A stretch of 64,000 nt of DNA from Istiophorus platypterus (taxonomy: Eukaryota > Chordata > Actinopteri > Istiophoriformes > Istiophoridae), in assembly GCA_016859345.1 (NCBI GenBank), contig CM029121.1, positions 26,157,164-26,221,163 on the forward strand, in the 5' to 3' direction. This document shows positions 25,453-33,183 of this stretch, one piece after another. The notes below the pieces were generated by a model. The model searched no databases and had not been told where the DNA came from. It worked only from the letters and a program-made list of their open reading frames with translations. The translations under genes and the position numbers were made by a program. Numbering within the stretch: the stretch's first letter is position 1; each line of letters opens with the position of its first letter.

Positions 25453-28400
25453 ACATGTTTGCGTGCACTGTGCAGAGGACAAACCTGGGGAGATTGGCAT
25501 CATCGTGGCCCTGGCCATGCTCATCCTGGGGACCTTCCAATGGGCTGTCATCACCAGCATCACTGTAGACGGACTGGTACGTGATTCACACACACACACA
25601 CACACACCACACACATATCATGGCTTGCGTAGCAATAGTAAGAACAGGCTTGCATTAAATACCACACAACCAGTGGCCAGTCAAGAGCGTGACACACACA
25701 TCAGAGGTTTTTCACCGAACGTGTACAAGGTTTGTTTTTTAACACCTGCAACCAGATCTCTTGCTTTTCTCGACCAGAGTGTTTTCTGCCCATCTGGTTG
25801 TTCAACCCTCCCAGTTTTTTCACACACACACACACCGCTCCATGTTTCCACCCTTCATAACAACTGACTGCCTGTTGGGAGTTCAAACGCAGTTCAGGAC
25901 TCTTGCGTCGTGGAGGTATGAATGAGCAAGTAGAACGCCGCCATCAGAACCTCCCCCACCCCCACCACCATTACCCTCTGGGACAATCAGTCGCCCTGTT
26001 GCAGAGGGGATCCCGCGTCCCCCACTGAAGCTGGGACAGCAAAGTAGCTGCAAATCTGAAAACCCAACGACCCTCACCCAGGTCTCACTCACAGCTGTTG
26101 CGACCAGGCTCAGGCACCCGTGACATAAAAAGCCAGACACACTCACGATAGACAGCTGACAGAAGATATTTTTATTAGTCTGATCAAACCAAATCAGACT
26201 GAACAGATAAAAATAGCACGACCAGACCAGACCAGGATAAGCGGAGGGAGAGCGAATGACTAGACACCTGCTTTTGACACCTGAGCACTGAGTGGTCATC
26301 ATGTCACCTGCAGTGGAGAGATGGATTAGACGGACACACCTGGCAGATACACTCCAGGGCGCGACGGGGTAGTCGTCACAATGTCTCATTTCCTAAACAA
26401 GAAAAGTCAATTTTTTAAAAAGTCAGAGCGCTTATGGTGTGACACTGAATACGCTCGTGTAGTTTTTTTGTTTTGGAAGGGAGGCACTTCCAGTTATTGA
26501 TGACATTGGCTCTTGTTTATATGTATTTTGAATAGATTTTTGAATAAAATAGCTGTGATTTTTCCTGCATCACGACACAGTTTGGGATACCCGTGGTCTC
26601 ATAACTACTAATCCAGCTTTTGATCTTTGTAGGGATGCATATTTCAAACACTCAAAAGTAGGAATCACCAGGAGGGTGGAGCAATGTGGCAGGTTCAAGA
26701 CCTGCACCCTCTTTAAGTTAATTTCCCCCATTGTGCAGGCGCCATGACTAACCAGTAGGAGTCGCCAGTGCAGCAGCAAGACGACAAATATGTCTCAGAT
26801 GACCTTCTACAACTGTTAAGCAGCTGTAGCTCAGACGGTAAATAGACTTAGCCATTAACTTAAGGGATGATGGTTTGGTTGCCGACTCCACCTGCAACAT
26901 GCCGGAGTTTTCTTCTGACAGTGAACTCTTGAATTACGGCTCATATTTGCTCCTCATTTACTCCTCGTTTTCAAAACAAAAGTGTCTGCAAAATGAACGT
27001 GGTGTAATGTGAATAATACGGGGGGTTGTATAACTCTATATTTCACTGCAGCGTACATAGTGTCTTGTTTTGGGGACGTCGCTGCAGGGACTGATGGTCA
27101 GCAGCAGCAGAGCTAAAAATCCAGATGATGAAGGTGTGGAGGGCTGTTTTTTTTTTTTTTGATTTCTTTTAATCTGTTTAGCATAATTTGTTGTGGCTTT
27201 AAAAGCCCCCCCCCCCCACACACACACGCACACACACACGCATGCACACAAACACACTGGCGTACAGTTTCTAGTAGTGGCTGAGGACTTGATGGAAGAA
27301 CAGGCTGAACTGCAGGTAGCTCAGCCCGTTTATGCTGCCATTCTATGCCCGGTGTTTGTTTTCTCCACATGTCAGTCAGTGAAGCTGACAGAGCCTCTCA
27401 AAGGGCATCACTTCTTGTTCACACACACACACCGCTCCATGTTTCCACCCTTCATAACAACTGACTGCCTGTTGGGAGTTCAAACGCAGTTCAGGACTCT
27501 TGCGTCGTGGAGGTATGAATGAGCAAGTAGAACGCCGCCATCAGAACCTCCCCCACCCCCACCACCATTACCCTCTGGGACAATCAGTCGCCCTGTTGCA
27601 GAGGGGATCCCGCGTCCCCCACTGAAGCTGGGACAGCAAAGTAGCTGCAAATCTGAAAACCCAACGACCCTCACCCAGGTCTCACTCACAGCTGTTGCGA
27701 CCAGGCTCAGGCACCCGTGACATAAAAAGCCAGACACACTCACGATAGACAGCTGACAGAAGATATTTTTATTAGTCTGATCAAACCAAATCAGACTGAA
27801 CAGATAAAAATAGCACGACCAGACCAGACCAGGATAAGCGGAGGGAGAGCGAATGACTAGACACCTGCTTTTGACACCTGAGCACTGAGTGGTCATCATG
27901 TCACCTGCAGTGGAGAGATGGATTAGACGGACACACCTGGCAGATACACTCCAGGGCGCGACGGGGTAGTCGTCACAATGTCTCATTTCCTAAACAAGAA
28001 AAGTCAATTTTTTAAAAAGTCAGAGCGCTTATGGTGTGACACTGAATACGCTCGTGTAGTTTTTTTGTTTTGGAAGGGAGGCACTTCCAGTTATTGATGA
28101 CATTGGCTCTTGTTTATATGTATTTTGAATAGATTTTTGAATAAAATAGCTGTGATTTTTCCTGCATCACGACACAGTTTGGGATACCCGTGGTCTCATA
28201 ACTACTAATCCAGCTTTTGATCTTTGTAGGGATGCATATTTCAAACACTCAAAAGTAGGAATCACCAGGAGGGTGGAGCAATGTGGCAGGTTCAAGACCT
28301 GCACCCTCTTTAAGTTAATTTCCCCCATTGTGCAGGCGCCATGACTAACCAGTAGGAGTCGCCAGTGCAGCAGCAAGACGACAAATATGTCTCAGATGAC

Positions 28401-29026
28401 CTTCTACAACTGTTAAGCAGCTGTAGCTCAGACGGTAAATAGACTTAGCCATTAACTTAAGGGATGATGGTTTGGTTGCCGACTCCACCTGCAACATGCC
28501 GGAGTTTTCTTCTGACAGTGAACTCTTGAATTACGGCTCATATTTGCTCCTCATTTACTCCTCGTTTTCAAAACAAAAGTGTCTGCAAAATGAACGTGGT
28601 GTAATGTGAATAATACGGGGGGTTGTATAACTCTATATTTCACTGCAGCGTACATAGTGTCTTGTTTTGGGGACGTCGCTGCAGGGACTGATGGTCAGCA
28701 GCAGCAGAGCTAAAAATCCAGATGATGAAGGTGTGGAGGGCTGTTTTTTTTTTTTTTGATTTCTTTTAATCTGTTTAGCATAATTTGTTGTGGCTTTAAA
28801 AGCCCCCCCCCCCCACCCACACACGCACACACACACGCACACACACACGCATGCACACAAACACACTGGCGTACAGTTTCTAGTAGTGGCTGAGGACTTG
28901 ATGGAAGAACAGGCTGAACTGCAGGTAGCTCAGCCCGTTTATGCTGCCATTCTATGCCCGGTGTTTGTTTTCTCCACATGTCAGTCAGTGAAGCTGACAG
29001 AGCCTCTCAAAGGGCATCACTTCTTG

Positions 29027-29076
<50 letters not shown>

Positions 29077-32000
29077 GGTGGTGATGGTGGTGATGGTGGT
29101 GGTGTGTGTTTGTGGGGAGCTGGCGCCGTTCTTCAGCATGACTAATATCTAAATGCGAGCTGAAAAAAACATAACAGCGACAAGATAACATCTTGAGTGA
29201 TGGTAAAGGTAGCTTCTAAAATATCAAGTCAAATTGTGTTTATTTTGCTTTTGATGGAAAATTGCTTGAGTAAGAAAACCATCAAAAAAACATAACAGCA
29301 CAAGAGATAACATCTTGAGTGATGGTAAAGGTAGCTTCTAAAATATCAAGTCAAATTGTGTTTATTTTGCTTTTGATGGAAAATTGCTTGAGTAAGAAAA
29401 CCATCAAAATGTGATCTTTTCATGAGCTAAGAGAATCTCTCCAGCTCTGTGTAAATGAATATTTCTGATATATCATTGTGTATAAGTTATAGTCACCCCC
29501 CCCTCCCTCCTCCTCTCAGATGCGGTCGGTGGACCGGGTCTTCAAATTCATCGACCTTCCATCAGAGGAGCCGCTGCCAGGGAAGTCCGGCGGCAGGGGA
29601 GGCCACGACCTGGTCATCGACAACCCTCACGCCCATGACTGCTGGCCCAACCGTGGCCAGATGGATGTGCGGGGGCTCACTGTCAAGTACACGGAGGCCG
29701 GGCGCGCTGTCCTCAGCGACATCTCCTTCTCCCTGGAGGGGGGGCAGAGCGTGAGTCCTGAGCGGTGGGAGCGAGGCCATGCCTGTGGACTGGGTCTTAG
29801 CAAAATACGGCAGCGTGATGCATGTTCGCTCCGGATTTTTTTAAAACATGAGAGCATTGTTTGGCCCAAGAAGAGGTGTGCAGTTATAGGGTCATAGCAA
29901 GGTCATAGAAAGGCTATTGCCAGGTGACATATATGTTTAACTGTATTCCCGTTATTTGTTTAAAGCTGCTATTGTCAATATTTTATATTAACACTGGATT
30001 TAATGGCTTCCAGCTCATTTTCTGGCTTCAACATTATGTTTTTGATTCAGTCTCTCTGTGCTCAATGGTTTTGGTTACTTACCTAAACACCGAAGTTAGT
30101 GATTAGTCAGAGAAGAAGAGAGTTTTCAGGTGTTTCTGGAGAATAAAACAGAATTAAAAGGTGCAATAGTTATATAATTATGTTCATCATTTCAACAGAA
30201 ACAGTCATTGCTCCTTAACTGCTGGATGTGTAAACAGGTAACAGTCTGTTGATGCTGTTTGATTTTTGTTTCCATTTTCCCAAAGTGAAAAGACAGTTAA
30301 TGCAGTTTAAGTTACAAATTAGAGGAATTCATACCGAAAATTAACTGTTATCTATCATTGTGCAAATGCAGAAAAGGGCATTTTCCTCTGGGGCCAAAGT
30401 AGAAACAAAGGAACAAAACCAAACAATGCGACAATAAAAAAACAAAAACAAGATCAAATGACAAATACGTAATGCAAGAACCTGAGGGAGCTGTGTTAAT
30501 GAAACAGGATAATGAAACGAGCAGGGACAGCATGAGCACAAACAGCAGCAAGGATTTCACTGCAATTTAAAATCATTTTCAACATTAATCCACATCTGTA
30601 ATATTTTGCTTCTGGGTTTAAAGGACCTTGCACAATAAATTAAAGCAGTGGAACTCAGGCAGTGCTCGTGCAACATCTGGCCGCTTTCACTCTCTGCTCC
30701 TGGCCTTACAATTGCAGGCAGCATGAGTCCTCCCCAATGAATCCTGTGGGATGGCAGAACTTGGTGGGTGCCAGTGCTTTAGCCCCTGACCCATCAGCTG
30801 CCGCGTGGCCTCCTGGGAATTGGGCTAATGGTCACTGCGAGGCTTTCAGCCTCCTGGACGCCTCATGGCAGCAAATCGCTTCACAATGTCACAACTGCAC
30901 TGTAGTTGTTCTGTGTAGTGTGTGTACATGTAGTATAAACAATATTCTGTAGATATCCATACTTGAAGATTCATGGAAGCAAGGACACCAGATTCAGAAA
31001 AGCTGAATGAGTTGAATAAGCTTTTTAATTCACATTAATATGTTTAGCAGATTAAAATATTCCTGTTCATGGTTGTGTGGCGGCGCAGGTGGGTCTGCTG
31101 GGTCGAACAGGCTCGGGGAAGAGCACCCTGCTCTCTGCCCTGCTGCGCCTCGCCTCCACGGACGGTGAGATCTCCATCGACGGTGTCTCCTGGAGCTCTG
31201 TCTCCCTGCAGACCTGGAGGAAGGCCTTCGGCGTGGTGCCCCAGGTATGTCTGCGGCCGCCGGGCTGCGGATCGAATCTCGAGAAAATCTAGACAGGCAG
31301 AAAAAAAAAACGTCTTTCTGATGGTTATATCTGATATGTTTCATTCTGAGATGAAGGTTTTTGTTGAAAGTTCTAAAATCCACAACAGAAGATCCAGCCA
31401 GGTTCATTTTAACTCCTCTCCGTCATTCCAATCTGCCAGCTGTGAGGTCTAAAATGTCTCGTCTGGTCCCCCTGCTGAACAGAGAGTGTTTATTCTGACT
31501 GGAACTTTCCGAATGAACCTGGACCCACATGGACGGTACAGCGACGAGGAGCTGTGGCGAGTGGCCGAGGAGGTGGGCCTCGATTTTCCCCTTTGCCATA
31601 GTAACATAGTTATAATCGTTTTTTTCATTTTTTATCAATTTGTTGGAGGTAATGAAGATTATGTTTTTGTCTTAGTTTGTTTTTAATAGTTTTCATCATC
31701 TAGTTGAAAACAGGACTCCTCGCTCACTGTACCACCCTGCTGCTATTTTATTGGCATCTCTACAGTGATGTGACAAAGTTGACAAACTATTAAAACCATA
31801 ACACATGAAAAGCACATGACGAACACTCATTTGAACCGAGCGAAAGGGTCAGTGGAGGAGACACTGTCCTGGACCCCACGACGGTAAAAATCTTTCCCCT
31901 GCGTCCACAGGTGGGCCTGAAGTCGGTGATCGAGCAGTTCCCAGACAAGCTGGACTTTCAGCTGGAGGACGGCGGCAATGTGCTGAGCAACGGCCACAAG

Positions 32001-32730
32001 CAGCTGCTGTGCCTCGCACGCTCCATTCTCAGCAAGGCCCGCATCCTGCTGCTGGACGAGCCCTCTGCTTACCTCGACCCCATGTCAGTGTCAGTGTGTG
32101 TGTGTGTTCAACATAGTACTACAGCCTTTTACTGTTATTCTGAGTTCTGAGTTTACTGTTATTCTGAGTTCAGAGTTTATTTTTGATGATTTGAAAAGGG
32201 GTGTTAGTAAAAATCAGCTTGCAGTATAGAGAGAACCAAGGAATTTCTATGAGCTTGTTCATGAACCCTCTGTCTAAAAATTAAAATGCAGCAACCACAA
32301 TATTATATCATGTTTAATTTCAAAAAGTACTCTAAGACCAATATAATGGATTGAAAATGTGGTCTGTCATTTAAACACAAGCTCTCATTTACTATTTAGA
32401 CATCTGATGTAAAATCATTTAAATGTATGAGAAGGTATGAAATTGGACAAGATGAACCCACAGACGGGGCTCAGATAGACTGGGCCTGTCTGTAGACTGG
32501 TAGATTCGGTTCACATCGCAGTGACCATCAGATAGATTCAGAGCGTTTCAGTAGGAGCCATGAGCCAGAAACACATATATTTGTCCAGTTTCTTTTTATT
32601 ATTATTTGGCCTTTTTTCACTTCCCTATGTGCTTTTCTGTGCAGCGTGAGACATTAGAAGCTTTAATAAATTATACTAGTGAGCACGGAGCTTCCTTTTG
32701 GATACCCAAACACCTGAAAGCGATCTAGGA

Positions 32731-32769
<39 letters not shown>

Positions 32770-33121
32770 CCTGTGTGTATCACAGCGTCCGGTGGAGTGA
32801 GATCACCGTGCAGCACCAGTCACCCAGATCAAGCTGGCGTTGTGTTCCTGTCACTGCATATGGGGACAATCTAGAGCGCTCTGAACTACTGTATATGGGA
32901 GGGAGGGGTGTGTGTGTGTGTGCGTGAGTGTGTGTTTGTGTGTAACCATATGTGCGACTTGGGGGGGGGGTGCATGATGGTAAATGAAGCCTATAATGAG
33001 CAATCTAGTTTAACCTGAGGCCAGAGCCTGCTCTTTCATGTCAGCTCTAACAGGAGCAGAATGCTAAGCTAGTCTAGTAGCGTCCTTTGTTGATGAAGAT
33101 GATGATGATCCTGATGATGAT

Positions 33122-33183
<62 letters not shown>

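Larger units (their letters stand above)
25821..27417. repeat. Tandem duplication, copy 1 (1597 bp)
   Basis: All of 25821-27417 recurs at +1597 with essentially no differences outside a C/CA tract. Both breakpoints fall in (CA)n: copy 1 starts in the (CA)n before ccgctccatg and the junction is the (CA)n at 27420-27432. In CFTR intron 21; contains no exon. Confidence 0.95.
27418..29029. repeat. Tandem duplication, copy 2 (about 1609 bp)
   Basis: Second copy. It differs from the first mainly by a 12-base longer C/CA tract near 28803-28864 and runs out into a longer (CA)n at 29029-29074. Confidence 0.95.

Noticed and set aside
25883..26389. 168-codon minus-strand open frame, repeated at 27480-27986
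   Set aside because: No recognisable domain. It exists twice only because of the tandem duplication and overlies a probable LTR-like repeat.
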